Below are positions 21,501 to 31,924 of a DNA stretch of 64,000 nt, piece by piece. Position numbers and translations under genes: made by a program. A model generated the notes under the pieces. It was not told the DNA's origin and ran no database searches. It worked only from the letters and a program-made list of their open reading frames with translations. The stretch's first letter is position 1, and every line of letters starts with the position of its first letter. Origin of the DNA: Okapia johnstoni (taxonomy: Eukaryota; Chordata; Mammalia; Artiodactyla; Giraffidae); the NCBI GenBank assembly GCA_024291935.2, contig JAGTYA010000025.1:6593501-6657500 (forward strand), given 5' to 3'.

Positions 21501-21617
21501 CTGCTTACTTTGCCACAGAGAGCTCCCCAAAACCCCATGGTCAGGATCTGATGACCAAATTGAATGATTCCTGCAACACTCTTGCGTCAGGTTCTGGGGC
21601 AATGTAATCCAAATGGC

Positions 21618-21927
21618 TTCCCTGATAGCTCAGTTGGTAAAGAATCTGCTTGCAATGCAGGAGACCCCGGTTTGATTCCTGGGTTGGGAAAATCCCCTGG
21701 AGAAGGGATAGGCTACCCACTCCAGTATTCTTGGGCTTCCCTTGTGGCTCAGCTGGTAAAGAATCCACCTGCAGTGTGGGAGACCTGAGTTCGATCCCTG
21801 AGTTGGGAAGATCCCCTGGAGAAGGGAAAGGCTACCCACTCCTGTATTCTGGCCTGGAGAATTCCATGGATTGTATAGTCCATGGGGGTCGCAAAGAGTC
21901 AGATGTGACTGAGCGACTTTCACTTTC
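21618..21927 (+). mobile_element. Dimeric Bov-tA SINE with 12-bp TSD
   Basis: Two tRNA-like heads in tandem: the first unit stops at CCAGTATTCTT and a second full unit starts GGGCTTCCCTTGTGGC. The whole is bounded by perfect AATCCAAATGGC copies (21606-21617 and 21928-21939), so the dimer inserted as one unit. It lies at the left edge of a MIR. Confidence 0.95.
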
Positions 21928-21944
21928 AATCCAAATGGCACTTG

Positions 21945-22008
21945 CCTGGGAACCAGATCTGTGGAGTTCCAATCTCGGCTTTGCCTCCACTATTAACATG
22001 GATTGCTT
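21945..22008 (+). mobile_element. MIR SINE head fragment
   Basis: GAACCAGATCTGTGGAGTTC and CAATCTCGGCTTTGCC; appears to continue at 22170 after an inverted MIR. Confidence 0.5.
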
Positions 22009-22009
22009 A

Positions 22010-22140
22010 GCACACGCTTGCATGGGCTGTGTGGTATCACTGTTCCCACCTTACAGGAAAGAAAGCTGGGCTCAGAGGGTTACAGACAGCCAAAGCCTTA
22101 CAGATGGGTGCCTGCTTGAGTCCAAAGCCTCTGTGTCCCA
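22010..22140 (-). mobile_element. MIR SINE fragment
   Basis: TTACAGGAAAGAAAGCTGGG, CTCAGAGGGTTACAGACAGC and GAGTCCAAAGCCTCTGTGTC. Confidence 0.6.
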
Positions 22141-22169
22141 TTACCTTTCACCAACTTTCAGAATAGCCT

Positions 22170-22255
22170 CAGACCACTGCCTTCTTCCCTGTGCCTCAGT
22201 TTCCTTCCCTATAAAGTGAGGGAGGATTGGATAGATAGTCTTAGAGAGCCACTGT
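22170..22255 (+). mobile_element. MIR SINE tail fragment
   Basis: CCTGTGCCTCAGTTTCCTTC and CTATAAAGTGAGGGAGGATT, the MIR core, possibly the right half of the copy at 21945. Confidence 0.65.
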
Positions 22256-22566
22256 AGCACCATCCTCAAGGATTCTCCCATCACCTGATACTTGCTGCTC
22301 AGGACACATGTGCTTCCTGAGCCTCCTTGCTGCCCTGCCGTCCCCAGCAGGAACACCATCCGAGTTGCAAGCCGAGTCCTGCTTGGCTGGAGGCCGGAGG
22401 AAGGAGAACCGTCCTAGAACCTAGGAATCACAAGCTGAATTTACCTGGTGCCTTTGACACCCACTGGCCCTTCCCCTCTGGCCTCTGCATGGAAGTGCCT
22501 GCCTTCCAAGATCTACACACTTTATGTGCTCCCTGTTATATACCTTTCCTTAAAAAAAAAAAAAAA

Positions 22567-22651
22567 ACTTGGAGGGTTTTCTGATGAAAGAAAAACAGTA
22601 AAGTTGAAAAAAAGACTTGGGAGGGTTTTCTGATGAAGGAAAAACAGTAAC
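22567..22651 (+). repeat. 48-bp tandem duplication after poly(A)
   Basis: ACTTGGAGGGTTTTCTGATG at 22567 recurs at 22615 as ACTTGGGAGGGTTTTCTGAT. Both copies continue GAAAGAAAAACAGTAA or a one-base variant, preceded by A-rich runs (A15 at 22552). Units have diverged by a few bases. Confidence 0.85.
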
Positions 22652-22806
22652 GTCATCAGCAGACAGAGGCAAGAAAGCTTAGCTGAGGCAGAAAAGTGTC
22701 TGGGGGAGACTTCATCTTAATCTCTAAGAGAGGGGACTTGCGGTTCGAGGGCTGGGGACAGTGGCTCTGCCTAAGATGGATCCGCTGCCCTGTTCAGCGT
22801 CCTCTG

Positions 22807-23044
22807 TGTGTGTGTGTGTGTGTGTGCATACTAAGTCACTCAGTCATGTTCAACTCTTCATGACCTCATGGACAGTAGCCTTTCAGGCTCCTCTGTCCAT
22901 GGGATTCTCCAGGCAAGAATACTGGAGTGGGTTGCTGTGCCCTCCTCCAGGGGATCTTCCTGACACAGGGATCAAACCCAAGTCTCTTACGTCTCCTGCA
23001 TTGGCAGGAGAGTTATTTACCACTAGGACCACCTGGTAAGCCCA
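22807..23044 (-). mobile_element. Bov-tA SINE with (TG)n tail
   Basis: Antisense Bov-tA whose 3' tail is now a (TG)n microsatellite (about 22805-22826). Flanked by CAGCGTCCTCTG (22795) and CAGTGTCCTCTG (23045), a 12-bp duplication with one mismatch, showing the microsatellite is part of the insertion. Confidence 0.9.
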
Positions 23045-23264
23045 CAGTGTCCTCTGCTTTCAGTCAAATGTCTCGGCCACTTCCCCAGTCTCATTTCTCA
23101 CCCTGCCCAACTCTCCCTACAGATGCACTGACTTCCCTGGCTGTCCCCAGCCTCCAGATCTTAACTAGCTATGTTGACACCATCCTCTTCAGTCTTCATC
23201 TGTCTCCTTCTCTTCTACCCCCAGCCTTGTCTTCACAGATTACAAACAGAGGGTTGAAAGGACA

Positions 23265-23300
23265 AAAAACCAAAACAAAACAAAACAAAAAACCCAATAA
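23265..23300 (+). repeat. (AAAAC)n simple repeat
   Basis: CAAAACAAAACAAAACAAAA followed by an A-run; no attached retroposon recognised. Confidence 0.8.
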
Positions 23301-23314
23301 GGGAAACACTTGGA

Positions 23315-23445
23315 TCATATGTGTCCAGTACCATTCTGTGCACTCCACATTTGTTATCTCATTTAATCCTTCACAACAAGCCTATGACACAGGTACTGCC
23401 ACACTCTTATTTTACAGAGGAGAAAGCAGGAAGACAGTGCAGGGA
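23315..23445 (-). mobile_element. MIR SINE
   Basis: ATCTCATTTAATCCTTCACA, ACAAGCCTATGACACAGGTA and TTATTTTACAGAGGAGAAAG. Confidence 0.85.
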
Positions 23446-25011
23446 CTGCATGAATCTTTGGTTTGGGGGGGGGGTGGTGGTGGCAGAGTCAGCTCTCAAA
23501 CACACACACACAGAAACTCTTAAGGGCCCAGTCACATCCTTTGTTCCACCAGACCAGGTTCCTGCCCTTTTTTCTGATCTCTGTAATGATACACGGGTTC
23601 TGCCATGCTAGTTCTCTGACCATAAACAACAGGTCCCTGGCTCCTTGGGGCTCAGGGAGCCGTCTCCAGGGATGAATTGCTGAGGGATGCATGGAGGTGG
23701 GTGCTAGGGAGGGACTGGGCAGCTAAAGCCAGGGAACCTGATAACCATAGGGCCCCCTCTCTCCCCTTGCAGGTTGACCAGCAGAGGCTGGGCGCGAGTG
23801 CTGTCCATGAGGTTGTGGTGCTGACTGACAGCTCCCCTGGGGAGGACCAAGAAACAGGCAATGGGGAACTGTCTCCACGGGAGCTGTCCCTAAGGCCACA
23901 GTACTGATTTGGGATCTGGGGTGGGTACAGGGACCACCTGTCAAGGAGCTGTCCATGTTCTGTGGTGCTGACATAGGGCAAAGGGTTATAAGTGCCCCTA
24001 GAGCTATAGAGGATAGCAGTGCTGACTGATGGAGTACAGGTTCAGGAAATCTGAGGAGTTGGGTGTGGGTGGAATAGGGAGGGCACGGGGCATTTTTCAT
24101 GAGTTTTGTGATCAAGCATGGGTAGCTGACCTCAGGTTATTTGGTGCTGTCACTTAAAGCTAGGTTGTCAGGCAATGGGGTATCCCTGTGAGCAGGCTTG
24201 AGCCAAGAAAATGAGACTAAGCAAAAGGTCATTGGGGCCAATTGCAGAGAAGACTCACTTTGACCCATCAGTACCATCTGTCACCAAAGCCAGAAATCCC
24301 ACCATTAATGATCCATTCTTTTGTGTTGTGCTTTATCCTTTCCCTCTGGTTCCTGCTGAGACTGTATTTAAGTGGCTGCATCTCAGTGTGTCTGAGTTTA
24401 TAAAATTCTTTCCTCCATGGGATGGGGAAGGAAAATTCACCCACAGAAGTGCCAAAGAATGAGTTTAAGTTGGGAGACTACTTTTGAATCGGTAAGTTCT
24501 TTGGGGTCCAAATCAGAGAAACAGGAAGCTAAGGCTTGAGGAAAAGTCATTGTATGTGGCCTGAGCACACAGAGGCCAAGAAATAGAACTCAATAGAAAA
24601 GAGGAAAAGGCTGAAAAGCAGGATTCCCAGATTCAGAGCAGAAGGGGAGTCGGACTGACGCGGGCACTGGCAGGAGGCGGTATTTGTATGTGTTGGGCGG
24701 TGTTTTTCAGATTCTATTTCTCACTACTGAAGCGAGTCTTCTGGGCTCAAGAAGAACTATCCCTGGTTGGTGACTGTGCACTCACTGCCTTTTGTGCCGC
24801 ATTCCAGGTCACATCCCTCAGTGACTCCTTGGTGGATAGCTAGCGATCTCTGTCTGGATGCTGACTCGGCCTCAGACCTAGAGACAGTGAATAAGAAGGC
24901 CTGGAAGCCAGAGGAGGAGCCAAAAGCAGGAGCAGCCTCCCAGGCTAACGTTTCCTCTCCTTCCTCTCTTGATAAACACTTCTCTGAGTGGAGCTCAGGA
25001 CCCCAGAGCAG
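23446..25011. other. Unannotated sequence
   Basis: About 1.5 kb with only a G9 run and short CA array (23465-23515) recognised. Confidence 0.4.
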
Positions 25012-25152
25012 GGCTGCTCAAAGTGTGGTTCCCCAGGCAGCACCTTGGGACTGGCTGAAGCATAGATTTCCAGGCCCAGGCCTGCAGAAATGAGTCAACC
25101 TCTGGTATTGGGGCTGGAAATTTTTAAACAAGCAGAACCACTGTGCTAGAGT
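25012..25152 (+). mobile_element. MER5A-like hAT DNA transposon
   Basis: TGCTCAAAGTGTGGTTCCCC at the left and AGAACCACTGTGCTAGAG at the right, with an internal GCAGCACCTTGGGACTGGCT segment. The ends are inverted-repeat-like, as in MER5A non-autonomous hAT elements. Confidence 0.75.
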
Positions 25153-25752
25153 TCGTGGGGCTTCCATTGCGGTCCTTCTTTTGGGCTTTCTTCCTCTTAT
25201 AGCCAACATTCCACTGGCTCTGGGTCCTAGATGCCTATCTTGCTCATGTAACCCAGGCTATGGCTCAAAATCGCCTCCAGCTCCTGCTTTCTCAAATGCC
25301 ACTTCCTGCTGGGTTAGGCTGTAGGATCTTCTGGGAATGTCTCCCACCAGCTGCTCCAGGATCCTTCTGTCTTTACACTCTTGCCCACACCTGATGACCC
25401 CATCCCTTCTTCCCACTCTCTGATGGCTTCTCTGAACAATTCTGCCCAGGGGTCTGCACCACTTCTCTGTTCTGGGCCAACTCTGGGCTTTTCCCACAGT
25501 CATGCCCTTGACCCTCTTAATGCCTCACTTCTCCCTGGCAAAGCCACCCACCTGACATCAACTTGCATGCTAATGTGAGTGGTTCCCAAACTGACATTTC
25601 CACCCTGCCCTTTCTCCTAAGCTCTAGAACCAAACTTCCCATGACTACCAAATGTCACCTCTGAAGGTCATCCAGGCTCTCAGACTCTCCCAAATGTCCC
25701 CATCCTTCTGTGACCTCTGTGTCAATTATGGCATCTAAAGCACCCCCCCAGG
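25153..25752. other. Unannotated, possibly decayed L2
   Basis: CT-rich with faint L2 resemblance (CTCAAATGCCACTTCCTGCT at about 25290). Confidence 0.35.
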
Positions 25753-25763
25753 GTTGGACCATT

Positions 25764-25892
25764 CAGTTCAGTTCAGTTCAGTCGCTCAGTCGTGTCCGAC
25801 TCTTTGCGACCCCATGGACTGCAGCACGCCAGGCTTCCCTGTCTATCACCAGCTCCCGAAGCTGGCTCAAACTCCTGTCCATCGAGTTAGGA
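25764..25892 (-). mobile_element. BovB LINE 3' end with 11-bp TSD
   Basis: Starts with the inverted TTCAG-rich BovB tail, then CGCTCAGTCGTGTCCGACTC; 5'-truncated after about 110 bp. Perfect GTTGGACCATT duplication at 25753-25763 and 25893-25903 marks a relatively young insertion. Confidence 0.95.
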
Positions 25893-26124
25893 GTTGGACC
25901 ATTAGGGTCGCTCTTGACTGTGTTCCCTCTTTGTACTCAATCAGGTGCCCGAGCCCAGGGGGCGGTAGGGTAAGAGCTCAGGCTTCATCGTCTTCCTCAC
26001 TGCCCTGGGTCCCTGACCCTGCTCAGGTTCCTCATTCACAACCTCTCGACTGGCTCCTCACCCCCCTCACTGTCCCCAGTATGATGCGGACAGGGACTCC
26101 TACTTACTAAGTGGCTCTGAAAAC

Positions 26125-26305
26125 ATCTGATTCCACGATAACCCCACGAGGTAGGCATTCTTATGCCTATTTTACAGATGAGGAAACTAAGAATCAAAGA
26201 GGTGAAATAACATCATGTCCAGGTCACATAGTTTATGAGCAGCTGAGCCAGGAGTAGAGTTGGGACCTGTCTGACTCCAAAACCTCTCAGATTTGCGCAT
26301 GCCAC
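26125..26305 (-). mobile_element. MIR SINE
   Basis: CCCACGAGGTAGGCATTCTT, TTTTACAGATGAGGAAACTA and GTCCAGGTCACATAGTTTAT. Confidence 0.9.
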
Positions 26306-26342
26306 GCTTTGCATCAAAAACATCACTGGCTCCTTGGTGCCT

Positions 26343-26360
26343 GTTTTTTTTTTTTTTTAA
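26343..26360 (+). repeat. Poly(T) run
   Basis: About 16 Ts between a MIR and an L2. It could be an inverted retroposon tail but no element was recognised. Confidence 0.7.
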
Positions 26361-26439
26361 ACATATTCACGACCACTTCATCCAAGATCCTGCTTTACTG
26401 GCTCAGAGCCAACCTCCCGGGGCTCTGGTGTGAGTGAAC

Positions 26440-26567
26440 TCCTTGTGTTTCCTAAACAACAAACACATGCTCCTCCTCCCCACCCCTCCACCCTCTGTAT
26501 ACACTGTTTCCTCTCTCCAGGATTGTCTACACCCACTTTGCCACTATTCAAAACCTTCCTTGCAGGG
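26440..26567 (+). mobile_element. L2-like fragment
   Basis: CCACCCTCTGTATACACTGT...CCACTTTGCCACTATTCAAA resembles the L2 region, interrupted by the CHR SINE. Confidence 0.4.
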
Positions 26568-26763
26568 ACTTCCCTGACAGTCTGGTGGTTAAGACTTTGC
26601 CTTCCAGTGCAGGGAGTATGGGTTCAATCCTTGGTCAGGGAGTTAAGACCCCATATGCCTTGTGGCCAAAACACCCAAAACATAAAACAGAAGCAACAGT
26701 GTAACAAATTCAATAAAGACTTAAAAAATGGTCCACGTCAAAAAATAATTTTTAAAAAAGGAC
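26568..26763 (+). mobile_element. CHR-type artiodactyl SINE
   Basis: GGGACTTCCCTGACAGTCTG, GTGGTTAAGACTTTGCCTTC, CAATCCTTGGTCAGGGAG and an A-rich end. A tRNA-derived SINE older than Bov-tA and shared more widely among Cetartiodactyla. Confidence 0.85.
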
Positions 26764-26832
26764 AACAATAACAAAAACATCCCTTCCTTTCTAAGATCCA
26801 GTCTCAACGCTCACTTTGCTGTGATGCATTAC

Positions 26833-27020
26833 TGTTGTTGTTCAGCTGCTAAGTCATGTCCGACTCTCTGCAACCCCACTGACTGTAGCCCTCTACGTTC
26901 CTTTGTCCATAGGATTTCCCAGGCAAGAATAGAGAGTGGGTTGCCATTTCCTTTTCCAGGAGATCTTCCCAACCCAGGGATTGAACCCACGTTTTCTGAG
27001 GCTCCTGCATTGCCAGGCAT
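26833..27020 (-). mobile_element. Bov-tA SINE
   Basis: Left GTTGTTGTTCAGCTGCTAAG tail; right GAACCCACG...GCCAGGCATTC head, somewhat diverged, lacking the outermost tRNA head. Confidence 0.9.
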
Positions 27021-27144
27021 TCTCTAATTCCTCTGTTATACATTTGAACCCCCTTCCCTCTTCCAGCCCATCACATGTGGCTCATTCCTTGACTTTGCAC
27101 CTTCCACCCTCAGTCTTGGGGTGGGTTCTGCCAGCTTGCCTCCT

Positions 27145-27215
27145 CCTCCACTAGATTGAACTCCCTGAGAAGAGAGCTTCCCCAGCCCCCAGCACAGGAC
27201 TGGTTTCCACCAGTA
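27145..27215 (+). mobile_element. L2 LINE 3' fragment
   Basis: CTCCACTAGATTGAACTCCC then CCAGCCCCCAGCACAGGACT, the L2 3' end. Confidence 0.6.
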
Positions 27216-27384
27216 CTGGTTCCATGGCTGAGGAGACAACCTGACTGTGGAAAGACAACAGATCTGGGGTGCAGTCTGCAGATCTGCACAAGCGGATGCT
27301 GAATGCAGCTGGGGGTTGGGGGCAAGTGTTACAGCCAGCAAGTTGGCAAATTGGCACCTAAGACTTGGGAAGCAGATGCTCCAG

Positions 27385-27500
27385 TATCCCATTTCACAGA
27401 CGGGCAAAGGGAGGCTTTGCCAGGTTAAGGAAGTTGCCCAGGGTCACATCACTGTTGGATTTGAACCCAAGCAATCTGCCATCAGAAGCCCTGCCTAAGT
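27385..27500 (-). mobile_element. MIR SINE
   Basis: CCCATTTCACAGACGGGCAA, TTAAGGAAGTTGCCCAGGGT and GGATTTGAACCCAAGCAATC. Confidence 0.85.
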
Positions 27501-28058
27501 CCCTCCTGAGATGACTCAGAAGCCCGGAAGATGGTGATGGCGAAAGCAGTGGGACACACTGGGGCATCTTGGGTCCAGCAGGGAGATGCCTCCACCCATG
27601 GGGAGTACACGGGTCAGGTCCGCATCTTATGCCACGCCCAGTGTCACATCCCACCAAGGACCCTCATGGTCTGGCCCACATACTGTCCTCCATCCCCACA
27701 CATCTCTGTTCTCTACCCAAAGCTGGAGGGCAGCGGTAAGGGCAGGGCAGGGCACTCAGAATCTGTCAAGAGGTAGATCCAGGCTCAGGCCCAGGGACCT
27801 GGTGGGGTGCTGGGAGCACAGGGCACCCCCCACACCTAGCCTGTCCTCCATGCTGACTGCCCTGGCCCCAGAGCCACAGTCCTGGAGGCTTCAGACCCCA
27901 GACCCCAGAATCCCGTGCCTTGTGGGCCCGCAGCATCTCTTTGGCTCCTGCACCTGGCAGGCCGGCCCTGCAGCCCTTCCCCTGACATGGCCTGGCTGTC
28001 CCGGCCACTGCGGAGACAAACAGAATCTGCCCGGCACCTTGAACAGATGGTGCTGCTT

Positions 28059-28068
28059 CTAAAAATAA
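28059..28068. promoter_or_regulatory. MEF2 motif beside an E-box
   Basis: CTAAAAATAA (MEF2 consensus) lies 9 bp right of CAGATG at 28044-28049. MEF2/E-box pairs are typical of muscle and neuronal enhancers. The flanking 27.8-28.3 kb is GC-rich and mostly repeat-free. Confidence 0.35.
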
Positions 28069-28102
28069 CGCTCCCCTGCGAAGCCAGTCCCGGCGACAGA
28101 AG

Positions 28103-28129
28103 GGGGTGCGGGTTGGGGGGGGGGGCTGC
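28103..28129 (+). other. G-quadruplex-capable G-rich run
   Basis: GGGGG, GGG and a run of ten Gs separated by short loops, just right of the MEF2/E-box pair. Confidence 0.5.
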
Positions 28130-28497
28130 GAGCTGCGCTCACCAGCCATCTGCACAGAGACAGATGCGAAGGGAGCCTCCCGAGGGACGCGGGCCCAGGG
28201 GACCCTAGCCTCACAGAAGCTGTGCAGAGCCACGGGCCTGCTGCCGAGGTGCGGCCCTGAGGTGAACGTAAGGAGGCGAGGCGGAGGTGTGCAGCCTGGC
28301 ATTCCCACTAGGAACACCGGCTCTTCTTTGCCTGTCACCTTCGACCCCATGTCTGGGTCCCTATGCCCACAATCCCTAGTGCCATCTTCTCTAGGGAATT
28401 TCCTTCCACTCCCAGGAAGCTTCTTCTTCCATCCATAGAGTCTTTAACCACTGTTCACTGGACTCACAACCTAGTTGGGTCAGAACCCCTTTGTTTG

Positions 28498-28888
28498 AGG
28501 CTGAGCGCCCAAGAATTGATTCTTTCGAACTGTGGTGCTGGAGAAGACTCTTGAGAGTCCTTTGAACTGCAAGGAGATCCAACCAGTCAATGCTAAAGGA
28601 ACTCAACCCTGAATATGCATTGGAAGGACTGATGCTGAAGCTGAAGCTACAATACTTTGGCCACGTGATCCAAAGAGCTGACTCATTGGCAAACACCTTG
28701 ATGCTGGGAAAGATAGAGGGCAGGAGGGGAAGGGGGCGACAGAGGATGAGATGGTTGGATGGCATCACCGACTCGATGGACATGAGTTTGAGCAAAGTCT
28801 GGGAGATAGTGAAGCCTGAAGAGTTAGTGAAGCCTGGTGTGCTGCAGTCCATGGGGTAGCAAAGAGTCGGACACGACTGAGCAACTGA
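28498..28888 (+). mobile_element. BovB LINE, ORF2 C-terminus and 3' end
   Basis: Reads GCTGAGCGCCCAAGAATTGA through GATGCTGGGAAAGATAGAGG to GTCGGACACGACTGAGCAAC. A short internal GTGAAGCCTGAAGAGTTA insertion repeats GTGAAGCCTG. Decayed reading frame. Confidence 0.9.
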
Positions 28889-28954
28889 ATGGCAACTACT
28901 CTTTTCCCAGCCCCTTGTCACTAAACAAGAGAGTGAGAGAGATCTGGGTGAGAA

Positions 28955-29125
28955 CCCTCAATCTTCCAGCCCTGAGTGATCATGGGTAAATGAAGGCAGC
29001 TCTCTGGCCTCAGTTGCCACATCTGTAAAATGGAGACAATAATCGTCCCTACCTTGCAGGGCGACTGAGGAGATAGCATGAGTTGATGCAGGCAGGGTAC
29101 ATGGTTCAGGCCAGGGCTTGGCCAG
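28955..29125 (+). mobile_element. MIR SINE
   Basis: CTGGCCTCAGTTGCCACATC, TGTAAAATGGAGACAATAAT and CTACCTTGCAGGGCGACTGA. Tail-to-tail with the next MIR. Confidence 0.85.
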
Positions 29126-29144
29126 TGAGAGACACACGATCAAC

Positions 29145-29275
29145 AGGAATGATACTGATTTCTAGATGAGGAAACAGAGACCGTGAACGGAAGACACTGG
29201 CCCAAGGCCACAGAGCAGTTGTTGGCAGAGCCAGGTTCAGGCCCAAGGCCTCTGCCAGAGCTTTCACCCCCTGAG
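29145..29275 (-). mobile_element. MIR SINE
   Basis: TCTAGATGAGGAAACAGAGA, GGCCCAAGGCCACAGAGCAG and GGCAGAGCCAGGTTCAGGCC. Confidence 0.85.
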
Positions 29276-30296
29276 ACAGCCCTCTCTAATGTTCCAAGGT
29301 TGTGTCTCACCTTCATGCTTGGGCAGGATTTTCCCTGAGTGCTAGTCCACCTCCAGTCCCAGGAGCTGGCCAAGAGGCCTAAGGGACTCCTTGAAAATAC
29401 CCCCTCCCCGTGTTTTACGAAGAACCGGCTCTGAAGCCCAGCCTGACCCTTCCAGCTTCTCAAGGAAGTTCAAGTCCTGTCAGAAAGTTTAAGAGCTCAA
29501 AATCCAAAGTGCTCCCAAGGCCCCAGGAGACCCCGATCCTTGGACCCTGGAGGTACCCACACAGGCAGACCCCTCACGATGGCCCTAAAGGCTCTGCCCC
29601 CTCTGATTCCCCAGCCTTGCAGCGGCTTTCTTCCCCCTCCCAAGTCTGGTGATGCGGCTGCCTGGGAGTGGCAAGGGTGAGGGGCTCTGTCGACTCCCTT
29701 TTCCCTGGGCATGGCCCAGCACTCCCATCGCCATGAATCTGCTTTTCATGGTTGCCCTTCCCCTCTCTTCTGGGGTTCCCCATGGCTCTGGAAGCCTCCC
29801 AGAAAAGGAGGGGTACAGGGACTCCTGGAGGTACTGATGTCTTCTAGATTCCAGGCCTCATGTCACACTGCCTCTAGGGCCTGCTTTATGTGGGGTGTAT
29901 TGCAGGGGAGTTTACTGTTGGGGTCTCAGATGCAGTCAGAAGCCACCCTCAAATCTTGTGCAACTCCAAGTCCCGGAAGCTTTCTCCAGGCCCCCTCACT
30001 CACTCCCTGCCTCTCTAGACACTTCAGTCCCTGCCACCTACTGCTAATCAGGGCCTTCATCTCCCCAGACTCCTTGTTACAACCAACTGACCAGCCCAGA
30101 GCTGCCGCCTCTCTCTCCCTCTCCAGGGTCAGGCCTGGCATGAAACGGGTGCCAGGTTTGGGGGGGGGGGCTCCTACGTGTGCATCTTTAGAGGGTAGCC
30201 ATGGATCCCAATGACATCAGGCCTGCTCAGAGCTGGTCCTTGTCCACCACATCCTGGACTCCAGGGGCACTCCAGGAAGTCCCTTCCCAGAAGCGG
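29276..30296. other. Unannotated sequence
   Basis: No repeat or exon recognised apart from a G10 run near 30160. Confidence 0.4.
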
Positions 30297-30513
30297 TTGT
30301 TGTTTAGCGGCTCAGTTGTGTCTGACTCTTTGTGACTCCATGGACTACAGCCCGCCAGGCTCCTCTGTCCATGGGATTTCCCAGGCAAGAATACTGGAGT
30401 GGGTTGACATACCCTTCTCCAGGGGATCTTCCCAACCCAGGGGTCAAACCTGCAGAACCCGTGTCTCCTGCATTTCAGGCGGATTCCTTACCACTGAGCC
30501 AGCTGGGAAGCCA
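30297..30513 (-). mobile_element. Bov-tA SINE
   Basis: Full-length antisense copy, from GTTGTTGTTTAGCGGCTCAG to GAGCCAGCTGGGAAGCCAC. Forms an inverted pair with the Bov-tA at 30702, about 190 bp apart. Confidence 0.95.
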
Positions 30514-30701
30514 CTGTTTGTGAAACCTGAGTGAAAGCCAGAAGAGGCTCTGATTCCCCAAGCTTACTTGAGTCCAGAGACCAGGAGGGCCCTCAGAAAA
30601 TCTCTGTGACGTTCAAGTCCCTTCATAGCACCTGTGTAAAGTCCTGCTTGTGCTCGCATGCTTCCCTTGACAGGGGTTTCACTCTCTCCTTCCACCTGGG
30701 G

Positions 30702-30908
30702 CTTCCCACATGGCACAGTAGGAGAGAACCCACCTGCCAACCAGGACAGCCAGGTTCGATCCTTGGGTCGGGAAAAATTCCCTGCAGGAGGAAATGGCAA
30801 CCCACTCCAGTACTCTTGACTGGGAAATCCCATGGACAGAGAAGCCCGGTGGGCTGCAGTCCGTGGGGGTTGCAAAGAGACTGATTCGATTTAGTGACTA
30901 AACAACAA
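30702..30908 (+). mobile_element. Bov-tA SINE
   Basis: GGCTTCCCACATGGCACAGT head and GATTTAGTGACTAAACAACA end; diverged head. Opposite orientation to the copy at 30297. Confidence 0.95.
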
Positions 30909-31049
30909 CCATTGCTGGTAATTCCTAAATTCTTTTGGTTGAGCTGAAATGTTGCTAACATTTTTTGTTTGTCTGTTTTACGGTTAATGGACTCACACAT
31001 GATAACCCTGCTCCCTCTTCTCCTCTGGACATTGATAACCATGGGCACA

Positions 31050-31200
31050 TACAGGTGTGTGTGTCAGGGCAGAATGCGTGAATGGCTGTGCAATCCTGAA
31101 TATACAGACAGGTGTGTGTCCGTGTATGTCAGGGCATGGGAGCACACAGGTAGGTTGCACAAGGGTGTGTATAAACTTGCCTGAATATGTCTGAGTGCGG
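31050..31200 (+). repeat. Degenerate GT-rich minisatellite
   Basis: Three imperfect units each opening with ACAGGT (31050, 31110 and 31146 approximately) and containing GTGTGTG and GTCAGGGCA-like segments. Confidence 0.5.
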
Positions 31201-31924
31201 CCTGTGCTGGGATGTGCAGAAATGTATATATTTTGGAAAAAATAAGACTTTAGATATAGGGGGTTGTTAGGGAGTCATAAGTCATGGCAAAGAGTTTTAT
31301 TACTACCTTGAGATTACCTTAGCCTCCCAGTATGGGAGATGGGTGGGTGGTGAGAGGGGGTACACACAAAGGCTCCAGAACAGAACAGAAGGCCAAACTG
31401 TAGCAGAGGCCTTGTCACTGCCTCCATGGCCAACTGCAAGGTGGCCCTGAACCTCTGAACCCCACACCACGTCACCAGATGACTTTATCTCTCAGGGTAC
31501 TCTGCCATTCGGGCTTGCCCTGAACAAAATGACAGTGACAACAGAATACCATTTATATAAGAGCGGTCATAAAATGCTTTTCAGCTCGAAGTTCACAAAG
31601 AATCCACTGATTATTTATATTTCATGAGTAAAGACGAGAAAGACATAGGAGCCTGTGGTGGGGGGCCCGGCAGAGAGTGATGTCTCTGGGGGGAACCTAG
31701 GGGCTCAGAATCCTGCACAGAGCGACACTGGATCAGGCCCAGGGAGGGGGCCCTCTGCGGTTCTGGAATCCCCTCCCCAGTGGGCATGTTTGCCTTCAGG
31801 TTGGCTAGAGCCATCTCTGGACGCTGGGACATCTATGGGGGCGGGGAAAAAAATTAAAAAATCAACTCAATGCTTCCTTGTGAAAAATCAGTCCTGGTTT
31901 AGCACAAGCTTTTTCCTCCCACTT
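31201..31924. other. Unannotated sequence
   Basis: Includes an AT-rich stretch at 31530-31650; nothing assignable. Confidence 0.4.

Larger units (their letters stand above)
27770..28330. other. GC-rich repeat-poor stretch
   Basis: No interspersed repeat recognised. It contains the MEF2/E-box pair, a G10 run and several CpGs between 28060 and 28290. Candidate cis-regulatory sequence only. Confidence 0.35.
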
